The notes beneath the pieces are model-generated. The model was not told where the DNA came from and did not search any database. It saw nothing but the letters and a program-made list of their open reading frames with translations. Below, one piece after another: positions 1 through 5,934 of a stretch of 5,934 bases of DNA. The stretch lies in assembly GCA_018971455.1 (NCBI GenBank), contig JAGXAV010000156.1, positions 1 to 5,934 of the forward strand, written 5' to 3'. A program made the translations under genes and the position numbers. Position 1 is the stretch's first letter, and each line of letters opens with the position of its first letter. This stretch comes from Rhodospirillales bacterium (GTDB taxonomy: Bacteria > Pseudomonadota > Alphaproteobacteria > Acetobacterales > Acetobacteraceae).

Positions 1-401
1 GAGATCCGCACCGCCAGTGCCGCCGCCGCGCGGATGCCGCGATCCGTCAGCGCCAGCGCGTCATGGCCGCAATCATCGAGCGTGAGGCCCAGATGCGGCC
101 GGCCGCTCGGCGCGATCTCGGCCAGCGCCGCCGCCATGACGATGGGATTGTCCCCCACCAGCACCGCGGCGCCGACATTGGGGTGCAATGCGAGGCGGCG
201 GATCGCCCCGCGATGCACCGCCAGATCCTCGCCGAACAGCCCGCTGCAATAGGGCAGCGTGACGGCCACGGCCCCCTCGACCGCGGCGGCGATGCGGCGC
301 GCCGTCCGCCCGGTCATGCCGCCAGTGGACAGGATCAGCAGGTGGTTGCGTACCCCCACCGATCCGTCTGCCCGCACATAACCCGCGAATGTCTCGCCCA
401 T
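1..401 (-). CDS. UxaA-family lyase/dehydratase, large (C-terminal-type) domain, partial: C-terminus outside window
   Basis: The visible protein begins (M)GETFAGYVRADGSVGVRNH, the G-Y-x-R-x-D-G-x-V-G-x-R-N opening of the catalytic domain of altronate dehydratase UxaA, galactarate dehydratase GarD and sulfolactate sulfo-lyase SuyB. A second family landmark is HPNVGAAVLVG. No SAF domain precedes it, so this is the stand-alone large-subunit form and should need a small SAF partner gene, not seen here. I prefer the ATG at 401 because GGAG at 411-414 lies 9 bases upstream. An ATG at 416, directly after the TGA of the upstream dehydrogenase, would add MELAA but has only a weak site. The frame stays open to base 1, giving about 133 of an expected roughly 390 residues. 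It is unusual in lacking the Cys after the opening motif (here S-T-G-G-M-T) and the Cys of the usual V-G-L-G-C-E (here V-G-D-N-P). Family is clear; substrate and reaction (water or sulfite elimination) are not. Confidence 0.85.
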   Translation of the reverse strand, partial: MGETFAGYVRADGSVGVRNHLLILSTGGMTGRTARRIAAAVEGAVAVTLPYCSGLFGEDLAVHRGAIRRLALHPNVGAAVLVGDNPIVMAAALAEIAPSGRPHLGLTLDDCGHDALALTDRGIRAAAALAVRI

Positions 402-410
402 CGCCGCCAG

Positions 411-414
411 CTCC
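411..414 (-). promoter_or_regulatory. Ribosome binding site favouring the 401 start of the UxaA-family gene
   Basis: GGAG on the minus strand lies 9 bases before the ATG at 401. The competing ATG at 416 has only a GC-rich GGGG run about 12 bases upstream. The site falls inside the codons that the longer start would translate. Confidence 0.5.
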
Positions 415-416
415 AT

Positions 417-1331
417 TCAGGCCGCGCGCCCCGCGGCGACGCCCGTCTCGCGGACCTTGATGCCCAGCTGGTCCTCGCGAATGCGCATCAATGCTGCGGT
501 GTCGCGATCACCGAAGCCCTTGTCGATCGCCTCCTCCAGCGTCTTCTGGCAGGCCGCGCCGACCAGCGGCTCGAACCCCTGGGCGCGCGCGAGTTCGACC
601 GCCTGGCGGACATCCTTGCAGGCGAGTTTCACCATGAAGCCCGGCGAGTCGTCGCCCTTGAACGCCTTCTTCGGCATGGCGACGTAGAGCTGCGCGTTGT
701 TGGACATCGTCGTCTTCATCACGTCCATCATCAATTCCAGGGTGAGGCCGGCCTTCACGCCGATGGCCAGCGCCTCCGTGTTCGCCGTCATGATGGTGGT
801 GGCGAGCAGGTTGTTGGTGGTCTTCATCGCGTGGCCCATGCCCTGGCCGCCGCAGAGGAAGGTCTCGTTGCCCATGCAATCGAGAACCGGCTTGACCCGC
901 GCGATGATCTCGCTCTCGCCGCCCACCATGAGGGTGAGCGTGCCGGTCACGGCGTGCTCGGACGTCTTGCCCACGGGCGAATCCACCATGTGGAAGCCGC
1001 GCGCCTTCAGGCCGGCGGCGATGCGCTGCGAGGAGATGGGATCGATCGTGCTCATGTCGATGACGACCCCGTTGGGCCGCAGCCCGGACGCGACCCCGCC
1101 CTCGCCGAGCACGACCGCCTCGACATGCTTCGGCTCGGGCAGCATGGTGACAACGATGTCGCTCGCGGCACCGACATCCCTGGGCGACGCCGCCGCCTTC
1201 GCGCCGGCATCGACGAGGCGCTTCACCGCGCCGGGGTTGAGATCGAAGACGGTCAGCGAATGACCGCCCTTGAGAACGTTGAGCGCCATGGGGCCACCCA
1301 TGACCCCGAGACCGATGAAGCCGACATCCAT
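417..1331 (-). CDS. NAD(P)-dependent beta-hydroxyacid dehydrogenase, YihU/GarR/HIBADH family, possible sulfolactaldehyde reductase
   Basis: This 304-residue cytoplasmic protein has the usual family length. The N-terminal Rossmann motif is GFIGLGVMG (residues 4-12), followed by an acidic residue after beta 2 (VFD, about 30), which favours NAD over NADP. The substrate loop is DSPVGKTSEHAVTGTLTLMVGG in outline (residues 117-138). The catalytic Lys is K170 in MKTTNN, with N174, and the C-terminal helical domain carries KLACKD (235-240). The family reversibly oxidises 3-hydroxyacids or reduces the matching semialdehydes. Most HIBADH and tartronate-semialdehyde reductases have P-V-S-G-G in the loop. 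Here P119-V120-G121-K122-T123-S124 resembles, from memory, the P-V-G-R-T-S of E. coli YihU, where the Arg contacts the sulfonate. The start at 1331 has GGAG (1339-1342) 7 bases upstream. Its stop abuts the next gene, so the two are probably co-translated. Family is certain; the sulfolactaldehyde assignment is inference. Confidence 0.93.
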   Translation of the reverse strand: MDVGFIGLGVMGGPMALNVLKGGHSLTVFDLNPGAVKRLVDAGAKAAASPRDVGAASDIVVTMLPEPKHVEAVVLGEGGVASGLRPNGVVIDMSTIDPISSQRIAAGLKARGFHMVDSPVGKTSEHAVTGTLTLMVGGESEIIARVKPVLDCMGNETFLCGGQGMGHAMKTTNNLLATTIMTANTEALAIGVKAGLTLELMMDVMKTTMSNNAQLYVAMPKKAFKGDDSPGFMVKLACKDVRQAVELARAQGFEPLVGAACQKTLEEAIDKGFGDRDTAALMRIREDQLGIKVRETGVAAGRAA

Positions 1332-1381
1332 TGGTAAGCTCCGTTGCTAATGCGAGAGGGCGTGGTGGTGCGGGATGGCGT
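1332..1381 (-). other. 50-base gap between binding protein and dehydrogenase genes
   Basis: The gap holds the ribosome binding site of the dehydrogenase gene (GGAG, 1339-1342). I see no convincing hairpin with a T-run and no good -35/-10 pair, so read-through from the transporter genes is the simplest reading. Confidence 0.5.
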
Positions 1382-2602
1382 TCAGCCCGGCACCGACCAC
1401 TGGTCCATGTTCCAGACGGGAAGGCCGCGCAGATCGCCCGCATTGGTCCGGACGAATTCCACCGCCGGCGGCTTGTCGCCGAAATGATCGTAGGCCTGCT
1501 TGAGCAATGGCGCGGTGCGCGCGAACGCTTCCTTCACCTGCGCCCAGTCGAGCGGCTTGTCGATCATCTTGCTGGCGGTGAGGTATTTGCTGGTCACCAG
1601 CACGGCGCGCGCGTCGCTCTCGGTGGGCCAGGCCCAGCCGCGGTGATAGAGCACGTCGTCCGTCACCACCTTGCCGCCATCCTCGGAATCGAGCTTCCAG
1701 TACTGCTTGACGAGTTGCGAGACCGGGCCGGGCTGCATCGCCGCGAGGGCGGTGACCGCATCCTGCTGGGCGATGACAAAGGCCAGCGCGATCTTGGGGT
1801 TCTTGTCGAGCAGGTGGTTATTGGCAATCCAGAACGAGCGGTGCAGGTAGTAGCCGTCCGGATAGAAGGGGGATTTCTTGACCGAGGGGAACATGATCCC
1901 CGCGCCGTGGCCGAGCGGACCATCGTAGCCGGCCTCGCTGTAGCCGAACGAGTTCATGATGCCGATGCTCTGCTGGTGGGCCGCCTGCAGATAGGCCGGG
2001 TAGATGGCGATTGCCGCATCCATTCCCTTCGGCACTTCGGCGGCCTGCGCAAGAGTGGGCGTGTTGATGATGCGAATGCCGAAATCGCGCGGGTCGGCGC
2101 TGCCCATTTCCCAGTGCAGCATTTCGGTCAGCGCATTGTAGGGATCGCCGCCGAGCAGGGCGCCCACGGTCTTGCCCTTAATGTCCTGGATCGTCTTGAT
2201 CGGCGAGCCCTTGCGCGTGGTCAGCACGAAGCGCAGATGCCCCTCGCCCACCACCATCAGGCTGAGCGGCAGCTTGGCGACCAGCGCGCGGATGATCGGG
2301 GTGTTGCCCCACATGCCCATGTCGAGATTGTTGCCGACGATGGCTTCCACCATCGGCAGCGCCGTCGGGTATTCTCGCCAATCGATGGTGAGCGCGATGC
2401 CGAGCTCGGCGGCGCGCTTCTCCATCAACTTGTTCTCGATCATGTACTGCGTCATCGGCGAGTTGAACGCAGCCCACGGAATGCGCCCGATCGAGACCTT
2501 GGCCGGTTGCAGCGCGCCCGCGCCGCGCGCCACGTAGGGGGCGAATAGCGCGCCGGTGCCAGCCGCCAGGAGAGTCCGGCGGCGGAACATGGTGTGTGTC
2601 AT
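1382..2602 (-). CDS. ABC transporter substrate-binding protein, SsuA/TauA/NMT1-like, Tat-type signal
   Basis: This 406-residue periplasmic protein should capture the small anionic ligand for the importer encoded just upstream. Residues 6-30 form a signal peptide: F-R-R-R-T-L-L resembles a Tat twin-arginine motif, followed by a hydrophobic stretch ending in ARGAGA, with cleavage likely near residue 30. The mature part shows the NMT1/SsuA fold pattern: an opening strand KVSIGRIPW, EYPTALPMVEAIVGNNLDMG then WGNTP (about 77-102), and the hinge IKTIQDIKGKTVGALLGG (about 135-152). The frame stays open to 2704, but that extension lies in the ATPase gene. The ATG at 2602 has AAGGA (2608-2612) 5 bases upstream and puts the signal peptide at the N-terminus. 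It starts 16 bases after the ATPase stop. A binding protein at the 3' end of the transporter genes is less usual than at the front. The ligand cannot be read from sequence; sulfonate, taurine, nitrate-like and pyrimidine-type ligands all occur in this superfamily. Confidence 0.93.
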   Translation of the reverse strand: MTHTMFRRRTLLAAGTGALFAPYVARGAGALQPAKVSIGRIPWAAFNSPMTQYMIENKLMEKRAAELGIALTIDWREYPTALPMVEAIVGNNLDMGMWGNTPIIRALVAKLPLSLMVVGEGHLRFVLTTRKGSPIKTIQDIKGKTVGALLGGDPYNALTEMLHWEMGSADPRDFGIRIINTPTLAQAAEVPKGMDAAIAIYPAYLQAAHQQSIGIMNSFGYSEAGYDGPLGHGAGIMFPSVKKSPFYPDGYYLHRSFWIANNHLLDKNPKIALAFVIAQQDAVTALAAMQPGPVSQLVKQYWKLDSEDGGKVVTDDVLYHRGWAWPTESDARAVLVTSKYLTASKMIDKPLDWAQVKEAFARTAPLLKQAYDHFGDKPPAVEFVRTNAGDLRGLPVWNMDQWSVPG

Positions 2603-2607
2603 TTGCT

Positions 2608-2612
2608 TCCTT
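2608..2612 (-). promoter_or_regulatory. Ribosome binding site that fixes the binding-protein start at 2602
   Basis: AAGGA, within the longer purine tract GGGAAGGAAG on the minus strand, lies 5 bases before the ATG at 2602. It occupies the 16-base gap after the ATPase TAA. The upstream in-frame start at 2704 lies in ATPase coding sequence and would bury the signal peptide. Confidence 0.75.
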
Positions 2613-2618
2613 CCCGTT

Positions 2619-3439
<821 letters not shown>

Positions 3440-3440
<1 letters not shown>

Positions 3441-4249
3441 CATTGCCTCCATGGCAGAAGCCGCGCTTCGGCGGCGCGAAACAACTGATCGATCAGCAAC
3501 GCCACCACACCAACCACGATCATGCAGACCACGATGCCGTTGAGGTCGACGCTGTAGGCGTAGAAGACGAACATCATCGAGCCGATGCCGCCGGAATTGC
3601 CGCCGCCGGATTTGGAGCCCACGGCCAGCTCAGCGGCGATGATGGCCGTCCAGGCAACACTCATGCCGAGGCGGGCGCCGAGCATGATGCTCGGCATGGC
3701 GGCCGGAAGAACGACTTTGGCGAGGATGCGCGGGCGGGAGACGCCCATCGTCCGCGCCGCCTGCACGAGCTTGCGATCCACCCGGCTCACGCCATGGACG
3801 GTGTTGACCAGCAGCGGGAAGAACGCGGCATAGCCGACGATGGAGACGGCCGCCGGCGTGCCGGTTCCGAACCAGAGGATGGCAATCGGCAGGATCGCCA
3901 TCGGCGCCACCGGGCGGAAGCTCTCAATGATCGGCTCCAGCACGCGGCGCACCGGACGGAAAGCCCCCATCAGCACGCCGACCGTAACACCCGTGGCAAG
4001 CCCCGTCGCGAAGCCGGCGATGACGCGCCCGAGGCTCATCGCGAGCGCCGACGGCAGATCGCCGCTGCGCACCAGCTCGATGAAGGTGGCGATGACGCGT
4101 GCAGGGGACGGTGCGGGCGAGTCGTGCGGCAGGGTGAGGGCCCAGAGCTGCCAGACGATCAGCGCGAGGAGCGGCAGCACGAGGCCACGGGGATCGAAGC
4201 GGGCGCCTCTCCTGGCGGGTGCGGCGGCGCGCGCTGCGGTGGCGCTCAT
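3440..4249 (-). CDS. ABC transporter inner-membrane permease B, SsuC/TauC-like (BPD_transp_1)
   Basis: This 269-residue integral membrane protein has about six hydrophobic segments (roughly residues 23-40, 78-97, 115-130, 133-150, 195-210, 236-256). The cytoplasmic coupling (EAA) loop is [19 protein letters not shown] (about 164-182), which docks on the ATPase. The pattern W-x-x-I-I-A-A-E-L (about 200-208) is shared with permease A and typical of SsuC-type proteins. After it comes a Gly/Ser-rich run, [16 protein letters not shown] (211-226), longer than the matching G-A-P-T-G-L-G of permease A. The start at 4249 overlaps the permease A stop as ATGA and has GGGAGGAGG (4256-4264) 6 bases upstream. 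The frame stays open far upstream, but that part is antisense-like sequence out of frame with permease A. It probably pairs with permease A as a heterodimer. It could instead form homodimers as in E. coli Ssu, but the tandem arrangement makes that less likely. Confidence 0.94.
3446..3450 (-). promoter_or_regulatory. Ribosome binding site inside the last codons of permease B, serving the ATPase
   Basis: GGAGG spans the final W-R-Q codons of permease B and lies 5 bases upstream of the ATG at 3440. The permease stop TGA (3442-3440) overlaps both candidate ATGs (3443 and 3440), so a ribosome ending the permease can restart on the ATPase. Confidence 0.7.
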
Positions 4250-5118
4250 GACAGGCCTCCTCCCACGGTCCAGGGCGTCAGGCGCCGCTGCAGCCATTGC
4301 AAGGCGAGATCGGCGAGGTAGCCAACCCCGGCGATGACGCCGACATAGGCGAAGACCTTGGGGCTTGCGAGCAGCTCGCGGTACCACTCGATGGCGAAGC
4401 CGAGGCCGGTCGGGGCGCCGATCAGTTCGGCGGCGATGATCGCCGACCAGGCGCCGGCAAGGGCCAGGCGCACACCGACCATGATCGTCGGCAGCGCCGA
4501 GGGCAGAACCACGCGCGCGGTGATGCGCAGGCGCCCCACGCCCATCGTCCGCGCCGCGGCGACCAGCTTGGGATCGGCCCCCCTGACGCCGGCGAAGGTG
4601 TTCATCACCAGCGGGAAGAAGGCCACATAGGTCATGATGAAGACCGGCAGAACGCCGCCAACGCCGAAGATGAAGAGCGCCAGCGGGATCCATGCGATCC
4701 CCGAGATCGGGCGCAGCAGCTCGATGGTGGGGTCGACGTAGCGGCGCAAGGTCTCGCTCAACCCCATCCAGAAGCCGAGCGGCACGGCGATGAGAACGGC
4801 AATGGACATGCTGACGATCAGCCGGCTCAGGCTCAGCCCGGCATTGGTGAACAGCTCGCCATCCCTGGCCAGGCTGACCAGCGCGCCGAACACCTCGGGC
4901 GGCGTCGGCAGCTGGATGCTGTTGCCGTTCCAGGCAGCACCCGCCCACCACAGCGCCACGAAGCCTGCAAATGACAGCGCGGGAACCACGCCCGGGATTT
5001 CGAGCAGCATCGCCGGCAGGCCCGGCCGCTGCGGGGCCGCATTCGCGGGGCCGTCGCCGTCACGGCTCGCGGGCTTTGCGCCCGTCTGCGTCTTTTCCAT
5101 GACCGAGATGCCTTGCAT
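4246..5118 (-). CDS. ABC transporter inner-membrane permease A, SsuC/TauC-like (BPD_transp_1)
   Basis: This protein of up to 290 residues is the first gene after the promoter region. A hydrophilic N-terminal tail of about 40 residues is followed by about six hydrophobic segments (roughly 43-61, 101-120, 140-156, 157-175, 215-232, 255-272). The coupling loop is AAARTMGVGRLRITARVVLP (about 187-206). The motif W-S-A-I-I-A-A-E-L-I-G-A-P-T-G-L-G (224-240) is the standard SsuC pattern. The ends of both permeases match (LTPW here, LLPW in permease B), and the coupling loops are nearly identical, so the pair probably arose by an old duplication. The start is uncertain: the ATG at 5118 lacks a good ribosome site, while the ATG at 5100 (MEKTQTG) has AAGG (5111-5114) 10 bases upstream. 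Both lie in the variable tail, so function is unaffected. The stop overlaps the permease B start by four bases. Confidence 0.93.
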   Translation of the reverse strand: MQGISVMEKTQTGAKPASRDGDGPANAAPQRPGLPAMLLEIPGVVPALSFAGFVALWWAGAAWNGNSIQLPTPPEVFGALVSLARDGELFTNAGLSLSRLIVSMSIAVLIAVPLGFWMGLSETLRRYVDPTIELLRPISGIAWIPLALFIFGVGGVLPVFIMTYVAFFPLVMNTFAGVRGADPKLVAAARTMGVGRLRITARVVLPSALPTIMVGVRLALAGAWSAIIAAELIGAPTGLGFAIEWYRELLASPKVFAYVGVIAGVGYLADLALQWLQRRLTPWTVGGGLS

Positions 5119-5132
5119 CGCGCTGCCCGTTT

Positions 5133-5171
5133 CCCCAATGGACAGTTGTTATGTTTATTTACAACTTGGGG
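5133..5171. promoter_or_regulatory. Compound inverted repeat enclosing the -10 (candidate operator O3 or leader hairpin)
   Basis: CCCCA (5133-5137) and AGTTGT (5144-5149) pair with ACAACT (5161-5166) and TGGGG (5167-5171). This makes an 11-bp interrupted stem with a 6-base bulge (ATGGAC) and an 11-base AT-rich loop that carries the putative -10. The inner arms repeat the GTTGT half-site of the two palindromes. Since the promoter lies within it, a DNA operator is likelier than an RNA structure. Confidence 0.35.
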
Positions 5172-5180
5172 AGTTGTCAA
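5152..5180 (-). promoter_or_regulatory. Putative sigma70 promoter for the importer operon
   Basis: On the minus strand a perfect -35 hexamer TTGACA (5180-5175) is followed by a 17-base spacer and a weaker -10, TAAACA (5157-5152), in an AT-rich patch. This predicts a transcript start near 5145 and a leader of about 27 bases to the ATG at 5118, or about 45 to the ATG at 5100. The -35 lies inside an 11-base palindrome, so a protein bound there would block polymerase. The -10 matches TATAAT at only about three positions, which limits confidence. Confidence 0.5.
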
Positions 5181-5182
5181 CT
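5172..5182. promoter_or_regulatory. Candidate operator O2, 11-base palindrome over the -35
   Basis: AGTTG-T-CAACT is a perfect inverted repeat around one central base. It shares the nine-base core GTTGTCAAC with a second palindrome centred 27 bases away at 5204. It covers the -35 hexamer, the position expected for a repressor site. The binding protein is not in the window; a GntR- or similar winged-helix regulator would be a guess. Confidence 0.45.
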
Positions 5183-5198
5183 GGTTTTACAGGTGGTG

Positions 5199-5209
5199 CG
5201 TTGTCAACG
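5199..5209. promoter_or_regulatory. Candidate operator O1, 11-base palindrome over the SDR stop codon
   Basis: CGTTG-T-CAACG is a perfect inverted repeat with the same GTTGTCAAC core as the site at 5172-5182. It overlaps the SDR stop codon (5204-5206), so its bases are partly fixed by coding sequence. It contains a second TTGACA on the minus strand, but no -10-like hexamer follows at 16-18 bases, so I read it as an upstream operator and not a promoter. Confidence 0.4.
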
Positions 5210-5934
5210 TGTTACCGCGAGGAATCCACCATCGACATAGAGCGTCTGGCCGTTGATGTAGGCGCCGGCATCGGAGGCCAGCAGCAACGCGGCGCCACAG
5301 AGATCCTCCGGCCGTCCCCAGCGGCGCGCGGGCGTCCAATCCCTGACGAAGTCGTGGAATTCCTTCACATTTGCCTGCGAGAACTCAGTCGCCGTATAGC
5401 CGGGAGCGAGCGCGTTCACGGTGACGCCGCTGCCCGCGAGGTCGGCGCACATCGCGCGCGTCATCGCCGAAATCGCGCCTTTGGCGGTGACGTAGGGCAC
5501 GAGATGGGGCCGCGAGACGTGGTTCATGATCGAGCTGAGATTGATGATCCGCCCGCCGCCCTGGGCGACCATGATGCGGGCCGCGTGCTGGGCGACGCGG
5601 AAGCAGGCGGACACGTCGATGTCGATCACCTTCTGCCAGTCTTCCGCGGTGAGTTCGAGGAACGGCTTGCGCACGATCACGGCGGCGTTGTTGACGAGAA
5701 CGTCCAGCCGGCCCCGTGCCGCGCGGGTATCGGCCAGGGCGGCGCGGGTTGCCGCATCGTCGGTGATGTCGAAGATATGGGTGAAAACCGTGGCGCCCGC
5801 TTCCCGCAGCGCGGCCGCGCGCTCTTCCACGGCCGCGGTCCGGTCGGCCAGCACCAGCGTCGCGCCGGCGGCGGCGAAGGCCTTGCAGAGCCCGGCGGCG
5901 ATGCCGCCCGCGCCGCCGGTGATGAAGACGACGC
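5204..5934 (-). CDS. Short-chain dehydrogenase/reductase (SDR), partial: N-terminus outside window
   Basis: The frame is open to the window edge, where the first visible residues VVFITGGAGGIAAG give the classical SDR cofactor motif T-G-x-x-x-G-I-x-x-G. Only a short N-terminal stretch, probably around ten residues, is therefore missing, and about 242 residues are visible. An in-frame GTG at 5854 is internal and would remove the cofactor site. Further SDR marks in order are LVNNAAV (structural N-N-A), INLSSIMNH (catalytic Ser), PYVTAKGA (catalytic Y-x-x-x-K), VNALAPGYTATEF (P-G loop) and the C-terminal INGQTLYVDGG. LADR after beta 2 has the Asp that usually selects NAD(H). The general pattern resembles gluconate 5-dehydrogenase and other sugar-acid or polyol SDRs. 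In this locus it may oxidise a secondary alcohol of the imported compound. Substrate unproven. Its stop lies 85 bases before permease A in the same direction. Confidence 0.93.
   Translation of the reverse strand, partial: VVFITGGAGGIAAGLCKAFAAAGATLVLADRTAAVEERAAALREAGATVFTHIFDITDDAATRAALADTRAARGRLDVLVNNAAVIVRKPFLELTAEDWQKVIDIDVSACFRVAQHAARIMVAQGGGRIINLSSIMNHVSRPHLVPYVTAKGAISAMTRAMCADLAGSGVTVNALAPGYTATEFSQANVKEFHDFVRDWTPARRWGRPEDLCGAALLLASDAGAYINGQTLYVDGGFLAVTR

Larger units (their letters stand above)
5119..5203 (-). promoter_or_regulatory. Intergenic control region between the SDR and importer genes
   Basis: These 85 bases are noticeably richer in A and T than the surrounding genes, above all at 5144-5165. 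They contain a sigma70-like promoter facing the permease A gene and most of a cluster of GTTGT/ACAAC inverted repeats, listed separately. The SDR gene reads in the same direction, so this would be an internal operon promoter, or the real start of the importer transcript. I see no T-run that would make a Rho-independent terminator for the SDR transcript. Confidence 0.6.

Noticed and set aside
63..1337. Long plus-strand open frame of 424 codons antisense to the dehydrogenase and UxaA-family genes
   Set aside because: The translation is rich in Arg, His, Ala and Asp with no recognisable motif. It is the expected stop-poor shadow of GC-rich coding DNA, and the minus strand carries a clear, intact family member.
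1331..2548. Long plus-strand open frame of 405 codons antisense to the binding protein
   Set aside because: It has low-complexity composition and no domain pattern, and lies fully opposite a convincing binding-protein gene. It is treated as a shadow frame.
3443..4321. Plus-strand open frame of 292 codons antisense to permease B
   Set aside because: It is a string of His, Asp, Arg and Ala residues typical of antisense translation of membrane-protein codons, with no plausible start signal or family pattern.
4250..4951. N-terminal extension of permease B giving a 503-residue protein
   Set aside because: The added part is out of frame with the convincing permease A gene and has no membrane pattern. 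The ATG at 4249 has a strong ribosome site and the usual ATGA overlap.
5133..5171. Rho-independent terminator after the SDR gene
   Set aside because: The stem is interrupted by a 6-base bulge and no T-run follows on the minus strand. The sequence also holds the promoter elements, so an operator reading fits better.
5185..5207. Second promoter using the upstream TTGACA at 5207-5202 (minus strand)
   Set aside because: No acceptable -10 hexamer occurs at 16-18 bases; the bases at 17 read CCAGTT. The hexamer is explained by the palindrome.
5204..5854. SDR starting at the GTG at 5854 as a complete 216-residue gene
   Set aside because: The frame continues upstream to the window edge and encodes the T-G-G-A-G-G-I cofactor motif that any functional SDR of this type needs, so the gene is partial and not short.

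Overview
The window is GC-rich (by eye mid-60s percent) and looks like chromosomal DNA of an alphaproteobacterium, perhaps Hyphomicrobiales or Rhodospirillales. That placement rests on base composition, gene style and cluster type only, not on a marker gene. Every gene I can support lies on the minus strand, so transcription runs from high to low coordinates. The layout is one compact catabolic and uptake cluster, with both end genes cut by the window.

In transcription order: (1) a short-chain dehydrogenase/reductase missing its first few residues (5934 down to 5204); (2) an 85-base, locally AT-rich gap (5119-5203) with a good sigma70-like promoter and several GTTGT/ACAAC inverted repeats, the only clear regulatory region seen; (3) a complete SsuABC/TauABC/NMT1-type ABC importer made of permease A (5118-4246), permease B (4249-3440), ATPase (3440-2619) and a Tat-like exported binding protein (2602-1382); (4) a YihU/GarR/HIBADH-type NAD(P)-dependent 2-hydroxyacid dehydrogenase (1331-417); (5) the N-terminal third or so of a UxaA/GarD/SuyB-type lyase or dehydratase (401 or 416 down to 1). 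The two permease genes overlap by 4 bases (ATGA), permease B and the ATPase overlap by 1-4 bases, and the dehydrogenase stop abuts the possible lyase start. This supports a translationally coupled operon.

Inferred role: the importer brings in a small organic anion of the sulfonate, taurine or related type. An SDR and a beta-hydroxyacid dehydrogenase interconvert alcohol, aldehyde or keto forms, and the UxaA-family enzyme eliminates water or sulfite. The best clue to substrate is a P-V-G-K-T-S substrate loop in the dehydrogenase where ordinary HIBADH/GarR proteins have S-G-G. From memory, E. coli sulfolactaldehyde reductase YihU has P-V-G-R-T-S there. With the SsuABC-type importer and a UxaA/SuyB-family protein, a C3-sulfonate pathway (dihydroxypropanesulfonate, sulfolactaldehyde or sulfolactate) is a reasonable hypothesis. 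An ordinary sugar-acid route (GarD/GarR-like) remains a real alternative. No RNA gene, CRISPR array, insertion sequence or convincing terminator was seen.
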